Below are positions 1 to 6,881 of a DNA stretch of 19,091 nt, one piece after another. The notes beneath the pieces were generated by a model. The model did no database searches. It was not told where the DNA came from and was given only the letters and a program-made list of their open reading frames with translations. Origin of the DNA: Alphaproteobacteria bacterium (GTDB taxonomy: Bacteria; Pseudomonadota; Alphaproteobacteria; Rickettsiales; RI-342). The DNA is taken from positions 1 through 19,091 of the forward strand of contig JADZBT010000047.1 of NCBI GenBank assembly GCA_020851915.1, in the 5' to 3' direction. The translations under genes were made by a program, and so were the position numbers. Numbering within the stretch: position 1 is the first letter of the stretch; every line of letters begins with the position of its first letter.

Positions 1-506
1 AACGCCATACCGCGACGGATATAGCCGTAGCCCGTTTCGGGCGCATCGGGGGTGACGCCGAATGTGACGATGCGCCCGCTCTTTGCCGCAGGAGCCGCAG
101 CCATGACTGCCTGAAAAAATGCATCCCCGTGCGCGATATAGTGGTCGGATGGCATGAGCAGCATCAGCGCCTCAGCCTGTTTCTGTTCAACGAGAAGAAA
201 TGCCGCCAGCGCCGCCGCAGGCGCGGTGTTTTTTCCTTCGGGCTCCAGAATGACCGTGGAAGACGGGGCGGCGATCGCCTCCAGTTGGTCCTGCACGATA
301 AAGCGGTGGGCCTCTCCTGCAACGATCAATGGCGGGGCGAATCGCTCCGGGGCGGAGGCCCGCCGCACCGCCTCCTGAAACGGAGTGTACTCCCCCATGA
401 GTTGCGCGAACTGCTTGGGCTGTTCTGCACGCGATAGCGGCCATAGACGGTATCCACTACCGCCCGCCAACACAACCGGCACGATTGCGCGCTCAGACCC
501 GACCAC
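1..506 (-). CDS. manC: Mannose-1-phosphate guanylyltransferase, N-terminal part (cut by window edge)
   Basis: Makes GDP-mannose from mannose-1-phosphate and GTP in the cytoplasm, the activated sugar for exopolysaccharide. Only about 168 N-terminal residues are inside the window; the rest lies to the left. The translation shows the nucleotidyltransferase signature LAGGSGYRLWPLSR close to the start, then EQPKQF, EPEGKNTAPA, MPSDH and PETGYGYI, in the order expected for the ManC/AlgA/CpsB family. The signature has Tyr where many members have Thr or Ser. I start it at a GTG (506-504) because it is the only sensible start ahead of the signature and a G-rich Shine-Dalgarno-like run lies just upstream. 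An ATG at 511-509 is in another frame. Whether a C-terminal mannose-6-phosphate isomerase domain is fused cannot be seen. It diverges from the export genes at 645 onward, which fits an exopolysaccharide locus. Confidence 0.9.
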   Translation of the reverse strand, partial: MVGSERAIVPVVLAGGSGYRLWPLSRAEQPKQFAQLMGEYTPFQEAVRRASAPERFAPPLIVAGEAHRFIVQDQLEAIAAPSSTVILEPEGKNTAPAAALAAFLLVEQKQAEALMLLMPSDHYIAHGDAFFQAVMAAAPAAKSGRIVTFGVTPDAPETGYGYIRRGMA

Positions 507-644
507 CCCATCCCCCCGCCAGTAATATCCTGTTTTTATATTATTTATGGATTTGTCGGATATTATGAGCTATGAATTTTCTGCTTCGTGTTGGGGGGAC
601 TATACATAAAAATGCACGAATAGCTAGAAACTTTGCACAGGGTT
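507..644. promoter_or_regulatory. AT-rich divergent promoter region between manC and the export genes
   Basis: This 138-base gap separates the divergent manC and outer-membrane barrel genes and is clearly more AT-rich than its surroundings, especially 531-572. On the plus strand TATACA at 602-607 could serve as a -10 box, but no good -35 lies 16-18 bases upstream. On the minus strand several TAT/AAT tracts could be -10 boxes. I infer two back-to-back promoters from layout and composition; neither is a clear consensus match. Confidence 0.35.
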
Positions 645-1886
645 ATGAACACGCGATCTTGCTCAATCAGGGGGGTGATCCGGGCGGTTTTGCTGTCTGC
701 GGTATTGGGCTTATGCAACCTCGGCGCGATGGCCGCTGCCCCTGACAATACCGCGCCTTCCGGCATTCCGCTGGACCGCAGCGGAGGGAAACTTTCCACG
801 CTCTATCTGAAACCGCGTCTGGAGGTATCCACGCGCTATGATGACAACATTTTCCTCACCGAAACAGGTACGAAAAGCGACCGGATAGATACGGCGTCCC
901 CCTCGCTCGCGCTGGTATCGGATTGGGAGCGCCATCGCGTCTACGCATCCGCGAAGCTGGAGGCAGTACGCTACGCCGATGCCAGCAGCGAGAATCACGA
1001 TGACTGGAATGCCGGAATAGGCGGCAACATCGCCATCCGCGACGATATGTCGCTGACGCTGCATGCGGGAACACGACAGGAACGCGAAGCGCGCACCGCG
1101 CCGGAAAGCGGCGGGGCAGGCGTGCCGATGGCGCGCATTGATCGCGCGGATACGGATGTGGAGTTCATCCATACGTCCGGTATCATGGAGTGGCGTGCGG
1201 CGCTGGAATCGCGGCACTGGCGATTCGATCGCAACGCCGTGCAGGACAATACCGAGCGTAACCGTAGCGAGATACGTGCCACCGCCCGCGCCACGATGGG
1301 GCTTGGGGAAGAATGGGGCGTCTATATCGCACCCGCCTATGAGATACAGGACTACGCGCATGCCACCGATGCAGGCGGCGTGAACCGCGATGCGGACATC
1401 GCCGAGATACTGGCGGGTATAGCGTATCGCGTCACCGACCTCACCCGGCTTGAAGCAGGGGTGGGAATCGCCGCCATCGACCCCGCCGACCCTGCTCTGA
1501 AATCCGGGCACACTACGGCGGCGGACATGCAGCTGCATTGGACACCGCTCGATATTCTGGAGGTGGATACCACCCTGCACCGCCGCATCGATACCACGAC
1601 GCTGGCCGGAGTGTCCGACATCGTCGTGACCGAGGGGCGCGCCGAGGCACGCTATGCCTATACCGAGTATCTGTCGCTGCATGCGGGATTCGGCCTCCGC
1701 CACCGTGACTTCGCCGGCAGCACGCGGAAAGATGACGATACAGTGCTCGACGCGGGCATGGAGTATGCGCTCACCGACGCCGTGGCGCTCACCGCTGGAG
1801 GCAAACATACCCGGCGCGATTCCAACGCCGCGCTCAGATCATTCGACAACACCCTGTTCATGGCAGGGGTCTCCATAGGAGTATGA
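645..1886 (+). CDS. Outer-membrane beta-barrel protein of the exopolysaccharide locus
   Basis: About 413 residues. The N-terminus is a signal peptide: basic MNTRSCSIRG, a hydrophobic stretch at roughly residues 11-28, and an Ala-rich cleavage region ending near AMAAAP. The mature part begins with a segment like LKPRLEVSTRYDDNIF, typical of the BBP2-type outer-membrane beta-barrels found beside exopolysaccharide export genes. It continues as alternating hydrophobic/polar strands with many Tyr, Arg and Asp and ends in a beta-rich segment. The likely role is outer-membrane export or anchoring of the polysaccharide, inferred from context. Its stop is followed almost at once by the Wza-like gene, so the two are surely co-transcribed. 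ATG 645 is chosen over an in-frame TTG at 633, although AGGG at 639-642 sits only two bases ahead of it, so the start is uncertain by four codons. Confidence 0.75.
   Translation: MNTRSCSIRGVIRAVLLSAVLGLCNLGAMAAAPDNTAPSGIPLDRSGGKLSTLYLKPRLEVSTRYDDNIFLTETGTKSDRIDTASPSLALVSDWERHRVYASAKLEAVRYADASSENHDDWNAGIGGNIAIRDDMSLTLHAGTRQEREARTAPESGGAGVPMARIDRADTDVEFIHTSGIMEWRAALESRHWRFDRNAVQDNTERNRSEIRATARATMGLGEEWGVYIAPAYEIQDYAHATDAGGVNRDADIAEILAGIAYRVTDLTRLEAGVGIAAIDPADPALKSGHTTAADMQLHWTPLDILEVDTTLHRRIDTTTLAGVSDIVVTEGRAEARYAYTEYLSLHAGFGLRHRDFAGSTRKDDDTVLDAGMEYALTDAVALTAGGKHTRRDSNAALRSFDNTLFMAGVSIGV
1877..1881 (+). promoter_or_regulatory. Ribosome binding site that decides the start of the Wza-like gene
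   Basis: AGGAG lies inside the last codons of the barrel gene. It is one base before an ATG at 1883 and seven bases before a second in-frame ATG at 1889. Only the second spacing is normal, so translation should begin at 1889. Confidence 0.6.
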
Positions 1887-1888
1887 CG

Positions 1889-2422
1889 ATGCCCACACGC
1901 GTTTTTTTATGGATGCTATTCCTGACCTTGGCCACCGCCGCCATACCCGCGCATGCCGACAGCGCACCCTATCTGCTGCAAAGCGGCGACCGCATCCGCA
2001 TGACGGTGTTCGGGCAGGACGAAATGAACGGAGAGCTTGAGGTCGCGCCGGACGGCACGGTGGCTGTGCCGCTATTGGGAACACGCCCCGCCGCCGGAAA
2101 ATCCCTTGCCGCGCTGGAGCGCGAGATCACTGTGGCGCTCAATGAGGATTATCTGGTGGAGCCGCGCGTGGCGCTCCAGATGACGAGCCTGCCGCCCATA
2201 TTCGTGCTGGGGCAGGTGCGTTCTCCGGGGAGTTATGCCTACCGCGCCGGGCTCGATGCGCGCAAGGCGGTGGCGCTGGCGGGCGGATTCACCTCACGCG
2301 CGCAGACCACGCAGGTGACGGTGCGCCGCACGCAGAACGGCGAGGCGGTCACGCGGGAGATCACGCCGGATGATGAGGTGCTTCCCGGCGATACGCTCGA
2401 GGTGGAGAGGCGCTGGTTCTGA
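1889..2422 (+). CDS. Polysaccharide export protein, Wza/GumB type (Poly_export plus SLBB)
   Basis: 177 residues. It has a signal peptide with a hydrophobic core at about residues 5-20 and a likely cut after AHA (23). A polysaccharide export domain follows at about 26-100 (YLLQSGDRIRMTVFGQDEM, then APDGTVAVPLLG). An SLBB-type domain starts at about 104 (FVLGQVRSPGSYAYRAG, later LAGGFTSRAQ and LPGDTLEV). Such proteins form the periplasmic/outer-membrane channel for capsule or exopolysaccharide. It is much shorter than Wza: there is one SLBB repeat, no lipobox Cys and no C-terminal amphipathic helix, so it resembles the short periplasmic forms. In that case the barrel encoded just upstream may supply the outer-membrane pore. 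The kinase gene follows after 27 bases. The start at 1889 is chosen for its Shine-Dalgarno spacing; an ATG at 1883 overlaps the preceding stop. Confidence 0.88.
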   Translation: MPTRVFLWMLFLTLATAAIPAHADSAPYLLQSGDRIRMTVFGQDEMNGELEVAPDGTVAVPLLGTRPAAGKSLAALEREITVALNEDYLVEPRVALQMTSLPPIFVLGQVRSPGSYAYRAGLDARKAVALAGGFTSRAQTTQVTVRRTQNGEAVTREITPDDEVLPGDTLEVERRWF

Positions 2423-2449
2423 ATACATAAAGGATAACGGGGGGATAAT

Positions 2450-4387
2450 ATGCAGGGGACAACATTCGAGAGCCACGCCGCGCGGGATCAGGCGGAGATC
2501 AGCCTCAACCGCGTATTCGGCACGGTGCGGCGGCATAAGAAACTTATCGCTGCTATCGTATGCGCTATCACACTGCTTGCGGCGGCGGCAGCGGCATTCC
2601 TCCCGCCCTCCTACCGCGCCGATACGGTGCTGGTGCTGGGTGACGCGCAACCGATCGCCATGGCCATCGGCGAGGCGGTGAAAGACCTGCCGCTCGATCG
2701 CTATACCGGCCGCACGCAAGCCGCCATCCTGACCTCGCGCGATCTCGCCGAGGAGGTCGCAAACACGCTCGGCCTTGACCGCCATCCGCTGTTCACAGAG
2801 CTGCCCACGCACGCGGCACGGGTAGAGGCATTCCTCGACGGGCTTTCGGTGACGACGTCCGACCAGTCCTACGTCATCACCCTGTCCTACCGCTCCACCG
2901 ATCCGGAATTCGCTGCCGCCGCCGCCGATGCGGTCGCCGACGCGTACATCGCCGGGCAGAGGCGTTTCAAGACCGAGGCGATCCGCGACGCGCAAGCATG
3001 GCTCAGCACGCGCGCGGACGAAGCGCAGCAGCGGGCGACGGAAGCCGATGCCCGCTATCGCCGCGCGGAACTGACCGTGCAACTGGCGCAGATCGACGCC
3101 GCATCGCTGCCGCCGGAGCTGGCATCGCCACAGTTACAGGACCTACAGCGTCAGGAAGCGGAATTGAACGCCTCTATCGGCGCACTGCAAACCACCTACC
3201 GCGAAGGACATCAGAAAATGAAGCTGGCGCGGGCGGAGCTGCGGGCCCTGCACGGCAAGATCGAGGAAGAGATCGCCACCATCACCGCCGGACTGCGCGA
3301 GGAGCTGGAGAGGCTGGGCGGCAGCGATCTCACCAAAATCGCCGGAACGTCCCTTGCCTCACTGGAAAGCGAAGCCGCCACCCGCCGCGAACTCTACCAG
3401 ACGCTGCTTACGCGCCTACAGGAACTGCGCGTACAGGAAACCAAGGCGCAAACCTCGGATGCGCGGATCATCTCCCGCGCCGGGGTGCAACCGGATACGC
3501 GCGCATCGCAGAAATTCCTGCTGGTCGGCGTAGCGGCGCTGTTCTCGTTCATCATCGCCGTGGGAGTGATGCTATTGATGGAGTTCTCGCTGCCCGGATT
3601 CCATACCGGGTCGCAGATCGAGGCACTGCTCGGAGTCCCCGTATTGACCATGCTGCCGGAGGTGCACACGGAAAAAAAGAACGCGGGTAATCCCCTGCGC
3701 TTCCTCAAGGATGCCTTCTACGGCGAGGCCATCCGCACGCTGCGGGTCAAGCTCGATGCGCGCCGCGCGCAGGGCAAGAATCCGCAGGTGCTGCTCGTGA
3801 CCTCCTCTGTGCCCGAAGAAGGAAAATCCTCCGCTTCGCTGGCGCTGGCGCTCACCTGCCAGTCGGCGGGGAGGTCGTGCCTGCTGGTGGATTGCGACCT
3901 GCGCCAGCCGCAGCTGGCCGGGACCTTCAAGGCCGAGAATGCGAAAGGCCTGGGCGGTTACCTCTCCGGGCGCGACGCGCTGGAGGATGTGTTCCATCAG
4001 GAGAAATCCACCGGGCTGCATTTCGTCCCGGCAGGCACGGTTCCATCACATCCGCTCGACCTGCTGGAAAGTGCCCGCATGCGGGCATTCATCGATGCGG
4101 CGCGAAAACGCTTCGAGCTGGTGATACTGGATTGCCCGCCGCTGATGAGCGTGGTGGATGCCGCCGTGCTCTCCGAACATGCCGACCTCGCACTCTATGT
4201 GGTGCGCTGGGAGAAGACCGAGCGCGCAGTGGTGCAGAAGGGCATCGAGATGCTGGCGCAGCATGGCGCAGGCAACCGGGTCGTCACCCTGCTCAGCCGG
4301 GTGGATGTGGAGAAGCATGCGCTCTATCGCCATGCCGATGCAAGCTATACCTACTTCCGCCGCTACCGGCAGAGCGACGCGGCGTAA
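2450..4387 (+). CDS. Wzc-type polysaccharide co-polymerase with fused BY-kinase
   Basis: 645 residues that set chain length and drive export of a polysaccharide at the inner membrane. The Wzz-like part has a membrane segment at about 33-51, a periplasmic region with long Ala/Glu/Arg-rich coiled-coil helices at about 170-340, and a second membrane segment at about 356-377. The cytoplasmic tyrosine autokinase domain has Walker A TSSVPEEGKSS (451-461), Walker A' LLVDCDLRQP (478-487) and Walker B VILDCPP (558-564). The C-terminal tail holds a tyrosine cluster (Y626, Y633, Y635, Y639), the expected autophosphorylation site. The Walker A has Glu where many BY-kinases have Gly (PEEGKS rather than PGEGKS). 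A G-rich Shine-Dalgarno (about 2439-2444) precedes the ATG. This is the last gene of the plus-strand run barrel - Wza-like - kinase. A cognate low-molecular-weight phosphatase is not in the window. Confidence 0.92.
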   Translation: MQGTTFESHAARDQAEISLNRVFGTVRRHKKLIAAIVCAITLLAAAAAAFLPPSYRADTVLVLGDAQPIAMAIGEAVKDLPLDRYTGRTQAAILTSRDLAEEVANTLGLDRHPLFTELPTHAARVEAFLDGLSVTTSDQSYVITLSYRSTDPEFAAAAADAVADAYIAGQRRFKTEAIRDAQAWLSTRADEAQQRATEADARYRRAELTVQLAQIDAASLPPELASPQLQDLQRQEAELNASIGALQTTYREGHQKMKLARAELRALHGKIEEEIATITAGLREELERLGGSDLTKIAGTSLASLESEAATRRELYQTLLTRLQELRVQETKAQTSDARIISRAGVQPDTRASQKFLLVGVAALFSFIIAVGVMLLMEFSLPGFHTGSQIEALLGVPVLTMLPEVHTEKKNAGNPLRFLKDAFYGEAIRTLRVKLDARRAQGKNPQVLLVTSSVPEEGKSSASLALALTCQSAGRSCLLVDCDLRQPQLAGTFKAENAKGLGGYLSGRDALEDVFHQEKSTGLHFVPAGTVPSHPLDLLESARMRAFIDAARKRFELVILDCPPLMSVVDAAVLSEHADLALYVVRWEKTERAVVQKGIEMLAQHGAGNRVVTLLSRVDVEKHALYRHADASYTYFRRYRQSDAA

Positions 4388-4400
4388 ATACAGAAATGCA

Positions 4401-4476
4401 CATCCCGGCGCAGGCCGGGATCGTATCTCTCCAATGGCACATGCGGATGTATGAGAACCCGGCCTGCGCCGGGATG
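4401..4476. repeat. REPIN-like inverted pair of palindromic repeats
   Basis: CATCCCGGCGCAGGCCGGG at 4401-4419 is repeated perfectly, inverted, at 4458-4476, with 38 bases between. Each 19-base arm is itself a hairpin: CCCGGC, a four-base loop and GCCGGG. Two REP-like units facing each other are the layout called a REPIN. It fills the gap between the convergent kinase and sugar transferase genes and could stop transcription from both sides, although no T-tract follows. Mobility by a REP-associated transposase is possible in principle; none is seen here. Confidence 0.8.
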
Positions 4477-4492
4477 GCAATATGGAAAAGCT

Positions 4493-5215
4493 CTAATGTG
4501 CATTCACGGCGGCAATCACCACGCCGACCGTTCTCATCAGGATCTTCGCATCCAGTACGGGCGACCAGTGGTCGATATAGTGATTGTCGTGGTCAGCGCG
4601 CGCCTGCATGACGTCCGGCGTTTCGGTCGGGCCGCGTAAGGAATGCACCTGCGCCCAGCCGGTGATGCCGGGCTTCATCCGCAGGCGGTGGGTGTAGCCG
4701 CGCACTTTGTCGCGGTAGAATGCGTCGTGCGCGAGCGCATGCGGGCGCGGCCCGATCAACGACATATCGCCACGCAGTACATTGAGCAACTGCGGCAACT
4801 CATCGAGGCTGGTACGGCGCATCATGCGCCCGAGGCGCGTGATACGCGGATCACCCGGCAAAGCCTGCGGGGCGCTCGCATCGTGTGCGGCCTCGCGGCA
4901 CATGGTGCGAAACTTCACCAGACGGAAGGGCCGCCCTCCACGCCCGCCGCGCGCCTGTACGAACAGCGCCGGCCCGGGGCTTTCCATGCGGATGAGCAGC
5001 GCGAGCAGCAGCATCAGGGGCAACAAAATTACCAGCAACACCGCCGATATAAGCACATCAAATCCCCGCTTGGCGGCATAGGCCATGCCGCTACAGGGAA
5101 GCGCCGATTCATTGGCAGGCACAGGCAAGCGGCGCGGATACCGCAGATGCTCATATCCCGTGCCATATGCTGCGGCGCGACGCGCTGCCGTCCTTTTCAG
5201 AAGCTGCTGTAACAT
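4493..5215 (-). CDS. Sugar-1-phosphate transferase that primes polysaccharide synthesis (ExoY/WcaJ-like)
   Basis: 240 residues. The family transfers a sugar-1-phosphate from a nucleotide sugar to undecaprenyl phosphate, the first step of repeat-unit assembly at the inner membrane. The N-terminal 48 residues are basic and non-conserved. A hydrophobic, probably re-entrant helix follows at about 53-76, then SPGPALFVQ (79-87), FRLVKFRTM (97-105), GDPRITRLG (121-129), the catalytic Asp-Glu pair in SLDELPQLLNVLRGDMSLIG (D138, E139), GPRP, KPGITGWAQV (181-190) and YIDHWS. It lacks the four extra membrane helices of full-length WcaJ/WbaP, so it is a minimal monotopic transferase. The ATG at 5215 has AGGGG four bases upstream. 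The sugar specificity cannot be read from the sequence. It is convergent with the kinase gene and divergent from the spermidine-synthase-like gene. Confidence 0.92.
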   Translation of the reverse strand: MLQQLLKRTAARRAAAYGTGYEHLRYPRRLPVPANESALPCSGMAYAAKRGFDVLISAVLLVILLPLMLLLALLIRMESPGPALFVQARGGRGGRPFRLVKFRTMCREAAHDASAPQALPGDPRITRLGRMMRRTSLDELPQLLNVLRGDMSLIGPRPHALAHDAFYRDKVRGYTHRLRMKPGITGWAQVHSLRGPTETPDVMQARADHDNHYIDHWSPVLDAKILMRTVGVVIAAVNAH

Positions 5216-5261
5216 GATTCCCCTGCCCCGGCATGTGCGCCGGTGTTGTTTTCCCGATGGC

Positions 5262-5290
5262 ACGCTATCCGTGGCCCTCATTCCTGTCAA
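5262..5290 (-). promoter_or_regulatory. Possible sigma70-type promoter of the sugar transferase gene
   Basis: On the minus strand a perfect TTGACA (5290-5285) is followed, after exactly 17 bases, by TAGCGT (5267-5262). The -10 box matches the consensus at only three positions. It lies about 47 bases before the ATG at 5215, inside the divergent gap 5216-5342. No convincing plus-strand promoter was seen in that gap. Confidence 0.4.
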
Positions 5291-5342
5291 CGCGCAATAT
5301 TGCCGCTTTGCGCCTCTCCCGTTTTGCGCTACATCAGGTGGT

Positions 5343-6773
5343 ATGCACCGCGTGAAACTACTTGCCGTCCTGTTCCTGACCATCCTTGTGGAAGGCTATG
5401 TCGTGCTCTCCACCGAGCTGATCGCCATCCGCCAGTCCATGCCGTTCGTGGGCAGCGGAACGGAAACGGTGTCGGTCATCATCGCCGCGATATTGCTGCC
5501 GCTGGCCTTCGGCTACGAACATGGCGGGCGAGCCTATGGAAAGGCGCGCGGCCGGGGAAATTTTCTCTCCCTGCGGAAGCGGCTGGTGCGGAACATCTCG
5601 ATCGCCATGCTCATACTCGCGCCGGGGCTTTCGTACCTGTGGATCGAGTGGTTCTACGAAACGGCGCTGCCGGAAATGAGCATCACCAACCGCGTGGCGC
5701 AGATCGCGCTCTATTCGGCGCTGGTGCTGGTGTATCCCACCTTCCTGCTGGGGCAGACCGTGCCGCTCATCACCAATTATTTCAAAAAACACCGCCTATC
5801 CGAGGCGACGGGAAAAATCCTGTTCTTCTCCACCACCGGTTCCTTTCTGGGGGCTATCACTTCGACCCTGCTGCTGATGGCCACCATCGGCGTCGGGCAG
5901 ACGGTCATTGTCAATATGGCACTGCTGGCGCTGATCGCCTTCCTGCTCCAGCCGCGCCGTCGCGCCACCCTTTCCCTCACCGCGCCGATACTGGCGCTGC
6001 TGGTGACCACGGGGTTCAACAATCCTTTCATGCTCGGGGCCAGCGGCATCATCGCCGACAATACCTATAACACCATCCGTATCCGCAATATTCCGCAGGA
6101 AGACGCGCGCATTCTGGAGGTCAACCGCACGGGCGCCGCCAAATACGCCGAGAACGAAGAATTCATGTTCCCCTACCAGTATTTCGTGGAACATAATCTC
6201 ATCGAGCCGCTGGGCAGCGACGAGGAGAAGAAGGATGTGCTGGTGCTGGGCGCGGGCGGATTCATCGCCGGATTCAACGACGATTACAATAATTATGTGT
6301 TCGTGGACATCGACCGCGACCTCAAGCCTATCTCAGAAGAAAAATTGCAGCGCAAGCCGCTGGGCGACAACAAGCAGTTCGAGCCGGAGGAAGCGCGCGG
6401 GTTCCTCGTCGGGGATAAGCGGCGCTATGATCTCATCATCCTTGACGTCTACTCGAATATCCACAGCGTGCCGCAGCATCTGATGACGCGAGAGTTTCTT
6501 GCCGATCTCAAATCACGGCTGAAATCCAACGGCGTGCTGGCGGCGAACATCGTCACCACCGCCAATTTCACGGAGCCGTTCAGCATCAAATTCGATAACA
6601 CCTTCCGCGCGGTGTTCGGGCATTATACGCGGCAGGTAGTTCAGGATTACAACCCGTGGCGGGCCGATGCAGGGGATTACCAGAACGTGTTTTATATTTA
6701 TTACGACCGGGATTACAACGCCGACATCTACACCGATGACCGCAACACGCTGTTCATGGATCGGGCGTTCTGA
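5343..6773 (+). CDS. Membrane-fused spermidine-synthase-like protein
   Basis: 476 residues in two parts. Residues 1 to about 226 are very hydrophobic, with roughly seven membrane segments (about 5-25, 41-58, 82-100, 117-138, 158-180, 183-203, 208-226). Residues from about 235 form a soluble aminopropyltransferase/methyltransferase-like Rossmann domain. It shows VLVLGAGGFIAG (299-310) as the nucleotide-binding loop, VDIDRDL (321-327) with the acidic residue after strand beta-2, YDLIILDVYS (362-371), then VPQHLMTREF (376-385) and a late TDDRNTL (464-470). These are hallmarks of fused membrane spermidine synthases. Whether it makes a polyamine is unknown; many such fusions are uncharacterised. 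ATG 5343 is chosen because AGG ends four bases upstream and the first membrane helix starts there. In-frame codons back to 5085 overlap the sugar transferase and look non-coding. It faces the DUF350 gene tail to tail. Confidence 0.82.
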   Translation: MHRVKLLAVLFLTILVEGYVVLSTELIAIRQSMPFVGSGTETVSVIIAAILLPLAFGYEHGGRAYGKARGRGNFLSLRKRLVRNISIAMLILAPGLSYLWIEWFYETALPEMSITNRVAQIALYSALVLVYPTFLLGQTVPLITNYFKKHRLSEATGKILFFSTTGSFLGAITSTLLLMATIGVGQTVIVNMALLALIAFLLQPRRRATLSLTAPILALLVTTGFNNPFMLGASGIIADNTYNTIRIRNIPQEDARILEVNRTGAAKYAENEEFMFPYQYFVEHNLIEPLGSDEEKKDVLVLGAGGFIAGFNDDYNNYVFVDIDRDLKPISEEKLQRKPLGDNKQFEPEEARGFLVGDKRRYDLIILDVYSNIHSVPQHLMTREFLADLKSRLKSNGVLAANIVTTANFTEPFSIKFDNTFRAVFGHYTRQVVQDYNPWRADAGDYQNVFYIYYDRDYNADIYTDDRNTLFMDRAF

Positions 6774-6786
6774 CCGCAACAGCAGA

Positions 6787-6863
6787 CCCCTCACCCTAGC
6801 CCTCTCCCTATGGGAGAGGGGATAAGCTCCTTCTCCCGTAGGGAGAAGGCGGGGGATGAGGGG
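6787..6863. repeat. Palindromic doublet repeat with terminal inverted repeats
   Basis: A 77-base element between the convergent spermidine-synthase-like and DUF350 genes. Its ends, CCCCTCACCC (6787-6796) and GGATGAGGGG (6854-6863), are inverted repeats with one mismatch. Inside are two perfect 9-bp hairpins: CCCTCTCCC-TAT-GGGAGAGGG (6800-6820) and CCTTCTCCC-GTA-GGGAGAAGG (6829-6849). It looks like a dispersed non-coding palindromic repeat (REPIN or MITE-like) and could serve as a two-way terminator. Sequences of the CCCTCACCCTAGCCCTCTCCC type are, to my knowledge, common intergenic repeats in several proteobacteria. Confidence 0.8.
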
Positions 6864-6881
6864 CCTGCGCTATCCGTGATG

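Noticed and set aside
711..1808. A 365-codon open frame on the minus strand opposite the outer-membrane barrel
   Set aside because: The translation is His/Arg/Gly-rich with no recognisable family. The plus frame has a signal peptide, barrel pattern and operon context.
2294..3082. Minus-strand open frame opposite the Wza and Wzc genes
   Set aside because: Shadow of two well-supported plus-strand genes; no motif seen.
5085..5342. N-terminal extension of the spermidine-synthase-like protein
   Set aside because: In-frame but overlaps the sugar transferase start on the other strand and reads as Arg/Cys-rich sequence. ATG 5343 has a ribosome site and begins the first membrane helix.
5216..5383. 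N-terminal extension of the sugar transferase to 5383
   Set aside because: The extra 56 residues are unlike the family, and the ATG at 5215 has AGGGG at a suitable distance.
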